Origin: Chryseobacterium sp. C-71
Lineage (GTDB): Bacteria > Bacteroidota > Bacteroidia > Flavobacteriales > Weeksellaceae
Assembly (NCBI RefSeq): GCF_020911865.1
Contig: NZ_CP087131.1
Span: forward strand, 3,968,001 to 4,032,000
Length of the DNA stretch: 64,000 nucleotides
Reading direction: 5' to 3'
Both the position numbers and the translations under genes were made by a program. Shown piece after piece: positions 21,232 through 30,874 of the stretch. Each line of letters begins with the position of its first letter. The stretch's first letter is position 1. The notes below the pieces were generated by a model. That model saw nothing but the letters and a program-made list of their open reading frames with translations, was not told the DNA's origin and did not search any database.

Positions 21232-23520
21232 TTAAGGATTACTGATAATCAACGTTGAAGGAATATCAGACAGCCAAAGACTTTTTGAGTCGATAAGACC
21301 TCGCCAGCTCTTTTTGCTGATCAGCATAAGATCTTGTCCATTCAAAAATTCTTTCTCAATTTTTTTCTCGTTGTATAAAGTAATGTGATTAGGTGCGACC
21401 TGTTCGATACTTCTGATAAGCTCTTTTACCTCAATATTACTTCTGATTTGCCCTGCAACATCCAAAATAATAATCTGCGAATTGTTATTGTTGATTAGTC
21501 TTTTCGCATATTCAAGCAGATAAAAATCGCTTAAATTAAAAATCGGGACAAATACTTTTTCGGCTGAAGTAAATCCTTTTTCAACTAAGACTCCCACCGG
21601 AATATTTGTTTTATCTAAAATCTGCAAGGTGAAATCATCAAAAGGAGAATTGTTAAAAATATAGCTTTTTCCTTTTACAGTATTCAGTAATTTTTCAGGG
21701 TTGATGATTTTTGTGGTAAAGCCTAAAAGTCTTCCGAGTAAACTTCCTTCATACATCGATTTCCCGAGCATGATTAAAAGTAAATCGTAATTTCCTTTGT
21801 TTGAAATGCTTGTGAGATCACTTTCAATATCGGTTGATGCTTTGAAAAGGGTAGTAACTTCCAACTGAAGTTCATCTGAGGTTTGGATTACTTTTTTAAA
21901 TTGTTCTTTCTCGAAATTTTCAATATCAAAAGCGTGCAGTTCGTCTACCGGAGCGATATTCATTGCGGTTACGCTTTTGTTTCCGTTCATTTTGTGAGTG
22001 AAATTGTCGGCTAATCTTAATAATGTACTTCCGGATTCGGCAGTGTCAAAAGATAAGAGAACTTTATATTTTGCATCATCATTTTCCTGTTCTTCATCGT
22101 CCATTGTCGATTTTTTTCCTCTAAAAAGATAATTGATAAGATCAAGGCAAGGACCGGTCATGAAAGTGGTGAATAATGCCATGATGACTAACATTGCAAA
22201 CAATTCCGGGCCTAAAACTCCAAGATCATAACCGATATTTAACACAATTAATTCTGTAAGCCCTCTCGTATTCATCAATGCTCCGATGGTGAGACTGTCT
22301 TTCCAGCTCATTTTGAGGAATTTTGAAGTCAGCGCACTTCCTACAAATTTTCCGGTAACGGCAGTTAAGATAATGAAGCCACCGATTTTCCAAAGGTGAG
22401 GATCATTTAGTAAACCAATCTGAGTACGCAATCCTGTAAATACAAAGAATAATGGAAGCAATAAAACCAAAGCAACGTCTTCAATTTTTTCAATGAAAAG
22501 ATTTCTGAACTTCACATTTTCCGGCATGATGGCACCTGCCATAAATGCTCCGAAAAGCGCGTGAATACCGATAACTTCTGTTGCGTATGATGAAATAATT
22601 AAGATTAAGAAAAACACAGCTACCAACGGTTTGCTGATAAATCCTTTACCTTTTTGAGATTCAGCGATTCTGATCAAGAATGGTCTTACCGCTTTTATCA
22701 TGATGAAAACATATAAAATTGCCATCAAAATAACGAATACTGATCCTGAAAACGATCCCGCTTTTACAACAGCAATCACAGCTGCCAAAATACACCACGC
22801 CGTAATATCATCTGCAGCAGCACAGGTAATGACAACGGTTCCTATTTTTGTCTTATGAAGGTTTCTTTCCTGAACAATTCTTGCTAAAACAGGAAACGCT
22901 GTGATACTCATCGCAATGGCAATAAACAAAGCAAATGAGCTGAACTGAATTCCCGCAGGAGCAAATTCTTTATAAATAAAATAAGAAAGTCCTACTCCTA
23001 AAGCAAAAGGGAAAATGATACTCGCATGGCTGATTACTACTGCATCGTGTGCTTTTTTACGTAAAACACTCAAATCTAGCTCCATCCCAACAATGTACAT
23101 GAAAAGTATTAAGCCAATCTGACTCAGAAATTGTAAGTTTCCAAGAGATTCTGTAGGAAAAATAAATGCAGAAAGTTCAGGAAAATAAAGTCCGAAAAGT
23201 GAAGGTCCCAACACGATTCCGGCAATCATTTCACCGATTACGGAAGGTTGTTTTAGTTTAACACAAATCCATCCAAATAGCTTTGCGACAAGAATGATGG
23301 TCACAATTTGTGCGAGTAAAAGTGCTAGAGGATGATGAAGATTCGTCATAAAAGAATCGGTGAAATTCTCCCACATCGTAGATCCTGTCGCTTTACTTGG
23401 AGCAATATTTTCTCCTATTTCTAATGTTTTTCCTTCGATAAAAAACCAGTACATCAGGCATGAAAAGAATGCGATGGTACTGATATAAAAGATAATATTT
23501 TTGTATTTCCCCATAATCAA
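21232..23520 (-). CDS. CPA2-family cation:proton antiporter with C-terminal USP-like domain
   Basis: A 762-residue protein. Residues 5-25 form an extra N-terminal helix, residues 55-450 the CPA2 (KefB/NhaA-fold) transporter with about twelve helices, and 470-762 a cytoplasmic region with two universal-stress-like units. The segment 'ITCAAADDITAWCIL' carries the helix-5 aspartates for ion exchange, and MNTRGLTELIVLNIG is also conserved. It exchanges Na+ or K+ for protons; which ion cannot be told. Confidence 0.9.
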   Translation of the reverse strand: MIMGKYKNIIFYISTIAFFSCLMYWFFIEGKTLEIGENIAPSKATGSTMWENFTDSFMTNLHHPLALLLAQIVTIILVAKLFGWICVKLKQPSVIGEMIAGIVLGPSLFGLYFPELSAFIFPTESLGNLQFLSQIGLILFMYIVGMELDLSVLRKKAHDAVVISHASIIFPFALGVGLSYFIYKEFAPAGIQFSSFALFIAIAMSITAFPVLARIVQERNLHKTKIGTVVITCAAADDITAWCILAAVIAVVKAGSFSGSVFVILMAILYVFIMIKAVRPFLIRIAESQKGKGFISKPLVAVFFLILIISSYATEVIGIHALFGAFMAGAIMPENVKFRNLFIEKIEDVALVLLLPLFFVFTGLRTQIGLLNDPHLWKIGGFIILTAVTGKFVGSALTSKFLKMSWKDSLTIGALMNTRGLTELIVLNIGYDLGVLGPELFAMLVIMALFTTFMTGPCLDLINYLFRGKKSTMDDEEQENDDAKYKVLLSFDTAESGSTLLRLADNFTHKMNGNKSVTAMNIAPVDELHAFDIENFEKEQFKKVIQTSDELQLEVTTLFKASTDIESDLTSISNKGNYDLLLIMLGKSMYEGSLLGRLLGFTTKIINPEKLLNTVKGKSYIFNNSPFDDFTLQILDKTNIPVGVLVEKGFTSAEKVFVPIFNLSDFYLLEYAKRLINNNNSQIIILDVAGQIRSNIEVKELIRSIEQVAPNHITLYNEKKIEKEFLNGQDLMLISKKSWRGLIDSKSLWLSDIPSTLIISNP

Positions 23521-23682
23521 TAATCATTTTATCTGGCAGCAAAGTTCTAAAAATAAATGATTGTTAAAAGGTGTTTTTCTTGAAATGTAACAAATGCACA
23601 GAATAATGTAATGAAATTTGTTTCAAGCCGTAGAAGTGCTTTTTTTAAAGTATTTTCAAGAAGATAATAATTCTGAAAAATC

Positions 23683-24393
23683 TTATTTCCCAAATCTTTC
23701 CATAAACGAATTTTTATAAGTTTCGCCGATCTGTAATTTTAAAAAATGATCATTTTCAGTGAGAATCGTTGTAATAATTTCACTGGTAGACAAAACTTTT
23801 ACGGATGATAAAGCGATGATTTCTTTTTTGTTGACCTGCGCAAAATCTTTTGAAGGCAACATTTCTAAAAGCGACTTGAAATTCAGATTTTTCAGCACGA
23901 TGGTTGTTCCGTCTTTAAGGATAATATCTTTGTCGCGACTGTCGATTTCTGAGGTTTTAATATAAGCAATCTGCTGTGTAAATATGGTTGATTTTCCGAT
24001 GTTGCTGTTCCATTCGATGGATTCTTTTTGTGGGAGATGACTGAAGAGATCTGCCGCTTTTTCAAATGCCTGAATCAGTCTTTCTTTTTTTATGGGTTTA
24101 CGCACGTAGTCAACGACATTCAAATCAAATGCTTCAGCTGCATATTCTTTGTAAGCCGTTGTAAAGATGATTTTTTTTGAATCTGAGATTAATTCTGCGA
24201 CCTGAAGTCCGGTCATTCCCGGCATTTCAATATCTAAAATACAGAGGTTACAATCGATGGAATTTATTTCGCTCAGGAAAATTTTAGGATCATTAAAAGC
24301 CTTTACAACTTCTACATTGTCAATCTGTTCGCACAAAAGTTTTAGATAACTTATAGCAAGCAGTTCATCATCAAGAATAACGCATTTTATCAT
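23683..24393 (-). CDS. LytTR-family response regulator
   Basis: A 236-residue two-component regulator. The receiver domain (1-115) has the phospho-acceptor D54 in CILDIEMPGMTG, acidic D8/D9 and K99 (VRKPIKK). The LytTR DNA-binding domain covers about 135-236. It overlaps the upstream sensor kinase gene by 23 bp, so the pair is translated together. Target genes are unknown. Confidence 0.92.
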   Translation of the reverse strand: MIKCVILDDELLAISYLKLLCEQIDNVEVVKAFNDPKIFLSEINSIDCNLCILDIEMPGMTGLQVAELISDSKKIIFTTAYKEYAAEAFDLNVVDYVRKPIKKERLIQAFEKAADLFSHLPQKESIEWNSNIGKSTIFTQQIAYIKTSEIDSRDKDIILKDGTTIVLKNLNFKSLLEMLPSKDFAQVNKKEIIALSSVKVLSTSEIITTILTENDHFLKLQIGETYKNSFMERFGK

Positions 24394-25141
24394 AAAATTC
24401 GCCTAAATTGATTGTTAATTCTGCTGTGAAGATACCGTTTTTTGAGTTTTTTTGAAGCGTGTAAAAATTGTTGTAAATCATTTTCAGACGTTGATCCAAA
24501 GACTGACTTCCAAAACCACTGTGCTCTTTTTCCAGAACATTTTTTAACGAAGCTTTGTTGCTGACTTTCATTGTGAAAATTCTGTTTTCCAACTCAAGGT
24601 GAATGGCGATGAAAGAATCCTGAGCCAGAAAATCTGTGTGTTTAAAGGCGTTTTCAATTAAATCTACAGAAATCAGCGGTGCAAAAACTTTTTCTTCGTA
24701 TATCATATCAGACTTGTCAATTTTAGATTTAATTCTGAAATCAAAAAGCGGATTGATTTTAATTTTATTAATTTCAATTAAGCTTAAAGCAAAGCTGAAT
24801 TCCTCTTTTGGGCTTACAAATTTGTTGTTGCTTTCGTATAAAATATAATCCAGAACATTCGCCAGTTTATCGAGTGACATGTAGGTCTGATAAGCGTGCG
24901 ACTGTACCGAATTTAAAATATTTTTAAAAAGATGTGGATTCAGTTTTGTACCGATGTGCTCCAATTGAACTTCATTCAAGCGTTGTTCAATTAACTTATT
25001 GGTTTCTGAAAGTTTGGTATTTCTCTTTCTGAAACTTTGATTTTGACTGAACAAATAAATACTTACTGTGAGGAAAAAGAAAATAGCAAAAACTCCAACG
25101 AAAATCAGATAATCGTGAATCATGTAGTAATTGCCGTCCAT
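24371..25141 (-). CDS. LytS-type sensor histidine kinase
   Basis: A 256-residue membrane kinase with one N-terminal helix (about 11-31), a short coiled coil (40-60) and a His_kinase domain with phospho-acceptor H70 in LNPHLFKNILN. The ATP-binding part carries DLIENAFKH and GFGSQSLDQRL. There is no extracellular sensor domain; the signal may be felt within the membrane or through a partner. It follows a small anchored protein by 9 bp and alanine dehydrogenase further up. Confidence 0.9.
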   Translation of the reverse strand: MDGNYYMIHDYLIFVGVFAIFFFLTVSIYLFSQNQSFRKRNTKLSETNKLIEQRLNEVQLEHIGTKLNPHLFKNILNSVQSHAYQTYMSLDKLANVLDYILYESNNKFVSPKEEFSFALSLIEINKIKINPLFDFRIKSKIDKSDMIYEEKVFAPLISVDLIENAFKHTDFLAQDSFIAIHLELENRIFTMKVSNKASLKNVLEKEHSGFGSQSLDQRLKMIYNNFYTLQKNSKNGIFTAELTINLGEFYDKMRYS

Positions 25142-25150
25142 CTCAGTAGA

Positions 25151-25522
25151 TTATTTTATTTTTTTTAAACTTAATAACTGAGCTTCTTCAGCACATTTTT
25201 CGAATGAAACCTCGTAATGAGGATTGTCTTTCGGATAAGAAATTAGGTAATCCGGACAAGGTTTTTTCTGAGCGTGACTTCTGTCGAAATCTACTTTTCC
25301 TTCCGTGATGATGCTGTCTTTTAAGAATTTTTCATCTACTTTTAAAGCTGCCATTTCTGTCTTGAAGCTTTCGGAATATTTAAAATCTTTAGATAAAGTT
25401 TCGGCGATGACACGGCTGTTGGGTAGATATCCGCTGCAGCTTACGCCTTTTTTATTAAGAACAAAAAATACAATAACCAATCCGGGAACAAGACCGATTA
25501 AAAAGAATTTTATTTTTTTCAT
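25151..25522 (-). CDS. Small membrane-anchored protein, DUF4258-like
   Basis: A 123-residue protein with an N-terminal helix (5-23) and a periplasmic part. It resembles flavobacterial DUF4258 proteins: CSGYLPNSRVIAETLSKDFKYSE followed by a short alpha/beta part and cysteine-bearing CPDYLIS. The function is unknown. Its start overlaps the ald stop by one base and the sensor kinase follows by 9 bp, so it might serve as a signal-input partner of the kinase (inference). Confidence 0.6.
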   Translation of the reverse strand: MKKIKFFLIGLVPGLVIVFFVLNKKGVSCSGYLPNSRVIAETLSKDFKYSESFKTEMAALKVDEKFLKDSIITEGKVDFDRSHAQKKPCPDYLISYPKDNPHYEVSFEKCAEEAQLLSLKKIK

Positions 25523-26715
25523 TAGAAAATTAAAAGATTGATGTCATGATAAGTAAGTCCGAAACGGTCGCAGATTACCTTCTTGGTGTGTCTGCCCTTA
25601 TACATATACAGACTTTGCTTCATTTCGTTTTTGCGGATCAGCATATTTTCGAAACCACCCTCAACATCGTAATTTAGAATATACGAAAGGAAAAAATTTG
25701 AGATTGCCTTCGTGGTTGTTCTTGGCATTTTTGAGGTCAGATTCGGAAGTCCGCAATGGATAACACCATGTTTGATGATGTAAGGATCTTCCATTGTAGT
25801 CAGTTCTGACGTTTCAACTACTTTGCCGTAATCAATGGCAATATCGATGATGACGCTGCCCTTTTTCATTTTGCAAACCATCTCTTCGGTGACAATCGGC
25901 TGCATATTCAATCTTGGAAGGGCTCCAATGACAACATCGGCACGTCTAAGACTTTTACTTAATTCTTTCGGGTCAATAATTGAGGTGGGAACTCTGCTGT
26001 CAACCAATGTGTGGAGTCTTCTCAGTTTTGAAAGCGAATTGTCAAAAACTTTCACGCTTGCACCCAAACCAATGGCAGCTTTTGTAGCAAATTCGCCAAC
26101 GATTCCTGCGCCTAGAACAACAACTTCTGCGGGTCTAACACCTGTAATTCCACCAAGCATCAGTCCGTTTGATAAGGCTAGTAATTCCGAAGCATATAAA
26201 ATAGAAACTGTACCTGCAATTTCGCCGATTAATCTTACCAAAGCCAATTGTTTGTACTCATCAGCAATAAATTCAAAGGCAATGGCATTGATTTTTTTCT
26301 CTGCTAATTTTAGGAAATAGTCTTTATCTCTAAGATTGATCTGTAGAGCAGAAACGAGATAAGTATTTGGTTTAAAATAATCAATTTCTTCATCAGTAGG
26401 CGGATTGATTTTTAAAATCAAATCCTGACTGAACGCTTCTTTCGGATCTTTTGTAATAATTGCTCCCGATTCTGAGTACTGTAGGTCGGTAAAAAAAGAA
26501 CCTTGTCCTGCACCAGATTCTACAATGATCTCATGGCCGTGCTGTACCAAAACCTGCACCGCGTCGGGCGTTATACAAGTTCGTCTTTCGTTGAGACAGG
26601 TTTCTTTAGGAATTCCTATGCTGAATTGCTTGCCCTTTTTAATAACTTCCAACTTTTCCTCCTTTGGCATTAGTTCTTCCTCGGAAAAAGGAGTAAAAAT
26701 ATTTGTGGTACTCAT
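25522..26715 (-). CDS. ald: Alanine dehydrogenase
   Basis: A 397-residue NAD-dependent enzyme for L-alanine to pyruvate plus ammonia. The N-terminal catalytic part begins near residue 33 with IGIPKETCLNERRTCITPDAV, and the Rossmann motif reads VVLGAGIVGEFATKAAIGLGA. The first 30 residues extend beyond the usual start, which is common in this group. It has its own -7 element and leads an apparent four-gene operon with the small anchored protein and the LytS/LytR pair. Confidence 0.92.
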   Translation of the reverse strand: MSTTNIFTPFSEEELMPKEEKLEVIKKGKQFSIGIPKETCLNERRTCITPDAVQVLVQHGHEIIVESGAGQGSFFTDLQYSESGAIITKDPKEAFSQDLILKINPPTDEEIDYFKPNTYLVSALQINLRDKDYFLKLAEKKINAIAFEFIADEYKQLALVRLIGEIAGTVSILYASELLALSNGLMLGGITGVRPAEVVVLGAGIVGEFATKAAIGLGASVKVFDNSLSKLRRLHTLVDSRVPTSIIDPKELSKSLRRADVVIGALPRLNMQPIVTEEMVCKMKKGSVIIDIAIDYGKVVETSELTTMEDPYIIKHGVIHCGLPNLTSKMPRTTTKAISNFFLSYILNYDVEGGFENMLIRKNEMKQSLYMYKGRHTKKVICDRFGLTYHDINLLIF

Positions 26716-26769
26716 TTTAAATTCAATTATGACTTAAAGAAAATTAATAATACAATCGATTTCTTAGAA

Positions 26770-26777
26770 CAAAGATA
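26770..26777 (-). promoter_or_regulatory. -7 element of ald
   Basis: TATCTTTG on the minus strand fits TANNTTTG, 55 bp upstream of the ald ATG. It lies between the tsaE stop and ald, so ald need not depend on tsaE transcription. Confidence 0.45.
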
Positions 26778-26785
26778 CATAATAT

Positions 26786-27193
26786 TTAGTCGAAACTGAT
26801 TTCTCTGCTCTCACCGTTGTTATGGATGCTCATGGTATGGTACTTTAGTCCGTAGAGTTCTTCTTCATAAACTTCCGGCCACTCGATAATGCATAAATAA
26901 GCATTGTCAAGATATTCTTCAATGCCAATATCAAAGACTTCCTCGATGTTTTTTAAGCGGTAAAGATCAAAATGATAGACTTTTCCTTTAGACGTATTGT
27001 ATTCGTTCACAATAGAGTAGGTGGGTGAATTCACCTCGTCTTCACTACCTAAATTTTTAAGTAAAAACTGAGTAAATGTAGTTTTTCCGGCTCCTAAATT
27101 TCCTTTTAATAATAAAATCGGATGTTGAAGTTGAGGAGTGATTTCTTCAACAACGTCTTGCCAATTTTCTAATTTGGTGATATTAAAATTCAT
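26786..27193 (-). CDS. tsaE: tRNA N6-threonylcarbamoyladenosine ATPase TsaE
   Basis: A 135-residue ATPase needed with TsaB and TsaD for t6A modification of ANN-decoding tRNAs. Walker A is GNLGAGKTT (31-39), and NSPTYSIVNEYNTSKGKVYHFDLYRL is the family hallmark. Length is typical for the family. It is first on this strand after a long gene-free region. Confidence 0.95.
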   Translation of the reverse strand: MNFNITKLENWQDVVEEITPQLQHPILLLKGNLGAGKTTFTQFLLKNLGSEDEVNSPTYSIVNEYNTSKGKVYHFDLYRLKNIEEVFDIGIEEYLDNAYLCIIEWPEVYEEELYGLKYHTMSIHNNGESREISFD

Positions 27194-27669
27194 TTTTTAT
27201 TTAAATTTTTCAACTATAATTCATGAAAAGTTTTTGTTCTTGCCATAGTTATTTCAGGATTTCTGATTTGATCATTCTTGATAAGATTTAGGTACATAGA
27301 ATTATTTCTGCAATTTTTAAAGATGTCAAATATTCTATATTCTTATCAAAAAGCTATTTTAATATAGTTCTCTAATTCTGAAAAGACAAAATTACTGAAA
27401 TTTATATTGAACGTATTTATATGACGGAAATTTTGATTAAAGGTTTGTATAAAAAGATGTTGAAAATTTGAGAATCGATATATTGAATATAAACTATTAA
27501 TACTAATTCAGTGTATTGATAATATTGATTAAAATAATTTCTTATTTACATGTTGTTTGAATTTGTTTTTTAATAGTTAAACAATTGTTTATTTAATAAT
27601 TATTTAAGATAAATTATGTTGTTTTTTACAATTTAGGCATAATTTATTTAATAATAAATTATTTACTTT
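27194..27669. other. Gene-free AT-rich stretch
   Basis: About 475 bp between divergent tsaE and the secreted orphan. It is extremely AT-rich, with many TTTAATAATT-like strings (27560-27670). I see no gene, RNA or clear repeat. It may hold regulatory sites for the orphan. Confidence 0.6.
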
Positions 27670-27701
27670 TTGGTTTTATTGATTTTGTATTATTAATTTT
27701 A
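27670..27701 (+). promoter_or_regulatory. Possible promoter of the secreted orphan
   Basis: TTG (27670-27672), 21 bp and TAATTTTA (27694-27701), one base off consensus. The leader would be about 17 nt. Confidence 0.35.
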
Positions 27702-27722
27702 TACTACATAAAAACTAGTGTC

Positions 27723-28631
27723 ATGAAAAATATAAATTTACTTTTTGGTCTGCTTATCTTCGGTTGGCAATTTGCACAGGTTGGAATTAACACAGTGTCT
27801 CCAGCTACAACTCTCCAAATAGACGGAAATGCCCCATTAACGAAAGTTGAAGGATTAATAATTCCCAGATTTACTGGAGATGAAATTTTTTCCATGCCTA
27901 TATCGGGTACGTTATTAGAATCTAATCTGGTATATGCAACATCTGCTGCGTCGGTTGTAAATCAGGTAGGGATTGGTATTAATCTTAAAGGCAAAGGTTT
28001 TTTTTATTGGAACGGCGGTCTATGGGCGACTGTTGATAATACAACGACGACCATTAATAATCTTTTAGCGTTTGTTAAACCGATGAACATCTTGCTGAAT
28101 GATATTAATACCTATGCTTTTAGTGCAACACCATTTACTGTTCCTGATTCGCCTAAACTAAGATTGTTTGACTGCAGTTATATAAGTCCTGGAGATTTAA
28201 TACTTGAGAATAATCCATTGGCAGGCTCTCCGAATAATTTTGTGATTTGGGATAATACTAATTCTAAAATTAATGTTCCGCAACAGCTTTTAGGAAACGT
28301 AATGTCCATCAATATTTCTTTAAAATATCAAGAGGTCACTGCGAATGCGGGAGCTTCCAGATTTGTTGCTTATACTGGTAATGCTGTTTATAATGCGGGA
28401 GCAGGTACGGTAACGGGAGGGACAAAAATTAAAGACTTACTTTTTAAACAGACAAAAACGAGTGGTTTTACCACAATCAGGGATGAATTGGTGCTTTCAC
28501 CCATTATTGTCACCCAAGAAATTATTACTAATGGTATTAAATTATATTTAGGAAGTGGTGATAACAGCCCCATCAATTTCTATGAACCCGTACTTACCAT
28601 TGATTTTGGTGTTGTGAATACTACTTTGTAG
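27723..28631 (+). CDS. Secreted surface protein of unknown function
   Basis: A 302-residue protein with signal peptide 1-19. The mature protein begins VGINTVSPATTLQIDGNAPL, a pattern (xGINTxxPxxxLxxxG) seen at the start of many Bacteroidota surface or fibre-like proteins. The rest is beta-rich with few charges. I recognise no enzyme. It stands alone with a candidate promoter and a strong terminator. Confidence 0.65.
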   Translation: MKNINLLFGLLIFGWQFAQVGINTVSPATTLQIDGNAPLTKVEGLIIPRFTGDEIFSMPISGTLLESNLVYATSAASVVNQVGIGINLKGKGFFYWNGGLWATVDNTTTTINNLLAFVKPMNILLNDINTYAFSATPFTVPDSPKLRLFDCSYISPGDLILENNPLAGSPNNFVIWDNTNSKINVPQQLLGNVMSINISLKYQEVTANAGASRFVAYTGNAVYNAGAGTVTGGTKIKDLLFKQTKTSGFTTIRDELVLSPIIVTQEIITNGIKLYLGSGDNSPINFYEPVLTIDFGVVNTTL

Positions 28632-28684
28632 TTAACGTATTTTTTTAGTTTTCTATTTATACAAATGATTTTAAAAAATTATTT

Positions 28685-28717
28685 AAGCAGATTGAGACAG
28701 TATCAATCTGTTTTTTT
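28685..28717 (+). terminator. Terminator after the secreted orphan
   Basis: CAGATTGA (28688-28695) pairs fully with TCAATCTG (28703-28710), extended by AAG/TTT, and seven Ts follow. Confidence 0.8.
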
Positions 28718-28752
28718 GTTAAAAATACTTTAGGAATTCTTATTTTTACGCA

Positions 28753-30723
28753 ATGATTTCCAAGCAGACGATAGATAAAATATTCTCAACAATCCGGGTA
28801 GAGGAGATTGTTGGCGAATATGTGCAGTTGAAGAGAGCGGGATCCAACTTTAAAGGTTTGAGCCCGTTTCATGATGAAAAATCGCCAAGTTTTGTAGTTT
28901 CTCCAAGCAAGCAGATTTGGAAAGATTTCTCAACAGGAAAAGGAGGAACTGCGATTTCTTTTTTGATGGAAATTGAAAATTTCACGTATCCTGAAGCACT
29001 TCGGCATGCAGCCAAAAAATACGGAATTGAGATTGAAGAAGACCAGCGTGAGTTTTCTGAAGAAGCAAAAAATGCGCAGTCTGAAAGAGATATTTTATAC
29101 AAAATTCACGAAATTGCCAATGAGTATTTCCAAAATATACTGTGGGAAAATGAAGAAGGCAGATCGATTGGTTTATCGTACTTCCGTGAGCGTGAACTGA
29201 AAGATGATATCATCAAAAAGTTTCAACTGGGATATTCTCCGGAAAAGAAAAACGCATTTACAGAATTTGCTTTAAATAAGGGTTATTCCAAAGAAATATT
29301 AGAAAAATCAGGACTGTCAATTTTTCCTGAAAATTCTCCGGCTGGGATTGACCGTTTCCGTGAAAGAGTGATGTTCCCGATTCACAGTTTTTCGGGAAGA
29401 GTTTTAGGTTTTGGAGCGAGAATTCTCCGTAGCAATATTAAAACAGCCAAATATCTCAATTCTCCCGAAACAGAAATTTACCACAAATCAAATGTTTTAT
29501 ATGGTTTGAACCAAGGTAAACAGGCGATTTCGAGAAAAAACATCTGTCTTTTGGTGGAAGGTTATATGGATGTGATTTCGCTTCATCTTTCAGGAATTGA
29601 AAATGTAGTGGCGAGCTCAGGAACTTCTCTGACGACCGAACAAATCAAATTAATTAAAAGGCTTACCGAAAATGTAACCATTCTTTTTGATGGCGACAAT
29701 GCCGGAATTAAAGCGAGTTTCCGAAGCATTGATATGTTGCTGACGGAAGGTATGAACATTCGTGTTTTGCTTTTCCCAGAAGGTGATGATCCCGATTCTT
29801 TTGCCAGAAAACATCCGCAGGAATACGTAGAAAAGTTCATCGAAAATGAGGCGATGGATTTCATCGATTTCAAAGCTGAAATTCTTTTAAAGGAAGCCGG
29901 AAATGATCCGATAAAAAAAGCCGAGGCCATCAGAAATATTGTAAAATCTGTTGGTTTCGTCCAAAATGGCTTAAAAAGAGAGGTTTATCTGAAAGAAGTT
30001 TCGACTAAATTCGGACTTTCTGAGCAGAGTTTGTTTAATGAACTGGATATTCAGAAGCAGATTACTCAAAATCAGGCGCCTAAAAGTCAACCAAAAGAAA
30101 ATGTTCAGCCAAAACTGGAAATTGTTCCTGACAGCGTTGAACAGGTTGATCCGATTATATTTGACTTGTTAAATCAAGAAAATAATCTGGTTAATCTAAT
30201 GTTGAATTTTGGTGATGTAGTATTACACAGAGAAAATGAAGCCAACGAAAAGTATGACATTACGGTGATTGAAGAAATTCTTCATCATTTTGAGGAAGAA
30301 AATTACGAATTTCAAGTTGAGCTGAATAAAATCATCATTGACAGCATTAAAGAAGGAATTGCCAATGAAGAACTTCGGAAAGGAAACTTCTTTGTCACAT
30401 TTATGGATGAAAATATTACCTCAAAAGTTGTTGATGCCATTATGCCATTAAATGATCTTGAAAACTGGGCTTCAAGAAATATTTTTCCGCCTAATTATGG
30501 TGACAAAATCAATACTCAGGTGGAAGGTGATATTCTGATTCATAAGTTCAGATACATCGATTATTTAATTAAAGAAACTACTGAAAGCCTTGAAAATTAT
30601 AAAGATAACGAGTCTAAATATTTTGAATCAATTAAAAAAATAACTTTGCTGAAACAGGCATCTATGCAACTGTCAGAGATTTTAGGTTATTCTCCGATTA
30701 AAGGAATTTATGTAAAAAGATAG
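28753..30723 (+). CDS. dnaG: DNA primase with a zinc-less N-terminal domain
   Basis: A 656-residue primase that makes RNA primers for replication. The N-terminal CHC2-type domain (1-95) keeps the fold (GLSPFHDEKSPSF) but has S37 in place of the first Cys, and D58 and T61 in place of the CFGC cysteines; only H40 remains. The TOPRIM core is intact (EGYMD near 270, FDGDNAG near 312). The C-terminal part (about 440-656) would bind the replicative helicase. A TTG-22 bp-TATTTTTA promoter may lie at 28716-28748, giving a very short leader. Confidence 0.95.
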   Translation: MISKQTIDKIFSTIRVEEIVGEYVQLKRAGSNFKGLSPFHDEKSPSFVVSPSKQIWKDFSTGKGGTAISFLMEIENFTYPEALRHAAKKYGIEIEEDQREFSEEAKNAQSERDILYKIHEIANEYFQNILWENEEGRSIGLSYFRERELKDDIIKKFQLGYSPEKKNAFTEFALNKGYSKEILEKSGLSIFPENSPAGIDRFRERVMFPIHSFSGRVLGFGARILRSNIKTAKYLNSPETEIYHKSNVLYGLNQGKQAISRKNICLLVEGYMDVISLHLSGIENVVASSGTSLTTEQIKLIKRLTENVTILFDGDNAGIKASFRSIDMLLTEGMNIRVLLFPEGDDPDSFARKHPQEYVEKFIENEAMDFIDFKAEILLKEAGNDPIKKAEAIRNIVKSVGFVQNGLKREVYLKEVSTKFGLSEQSLFNELDIQKQITQNQAPKSQPKENVQPKLEIVPDSVEQVDPIIFDLLNQENNLVNLMLNFGDVVLHRENEANEKYDITVIEEILHHFEEENYEFQVELNKIIIDSIKEGIANEELRKGNFFVTFMDENITSKVVDAIMPLNDLENWASRNIFPPNYGDKINTQVEGDILIHKFRYIDYLIKETTESLENYKDNESKYFESIKKITLLKQASMQLSEILGYSPIKGIYVKR

Positions 30724-30874
30724 CAGAAATTAGATGTTAGGATTCAACTAAATCGTAAAAAATTATTTTTAGATAATAATCTGCTACCTAAACTGCCAAA
30801 AAGTCCTATAAAATTTTAGGAATAAAAGTTGTAAATTACATCTTAATTAAATTTAAAAATATACCAATAGAAAT

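Noticed and set aside
23579..23627. Imperfect inverted repeat CTTGAAA...TTTCAAG between the antiporter and the regulator genes
   Set aside because: Only seven paired bases plus a bulged part, with a long loop and no T-run; too weak to call.
30721..30786. Inverted repeat TAGCAGA/TCTGCTA after dnaG
   Set aside because: Seven bases with a 50-nt loop, AT-rich surroundings and no T-run; likely chance.
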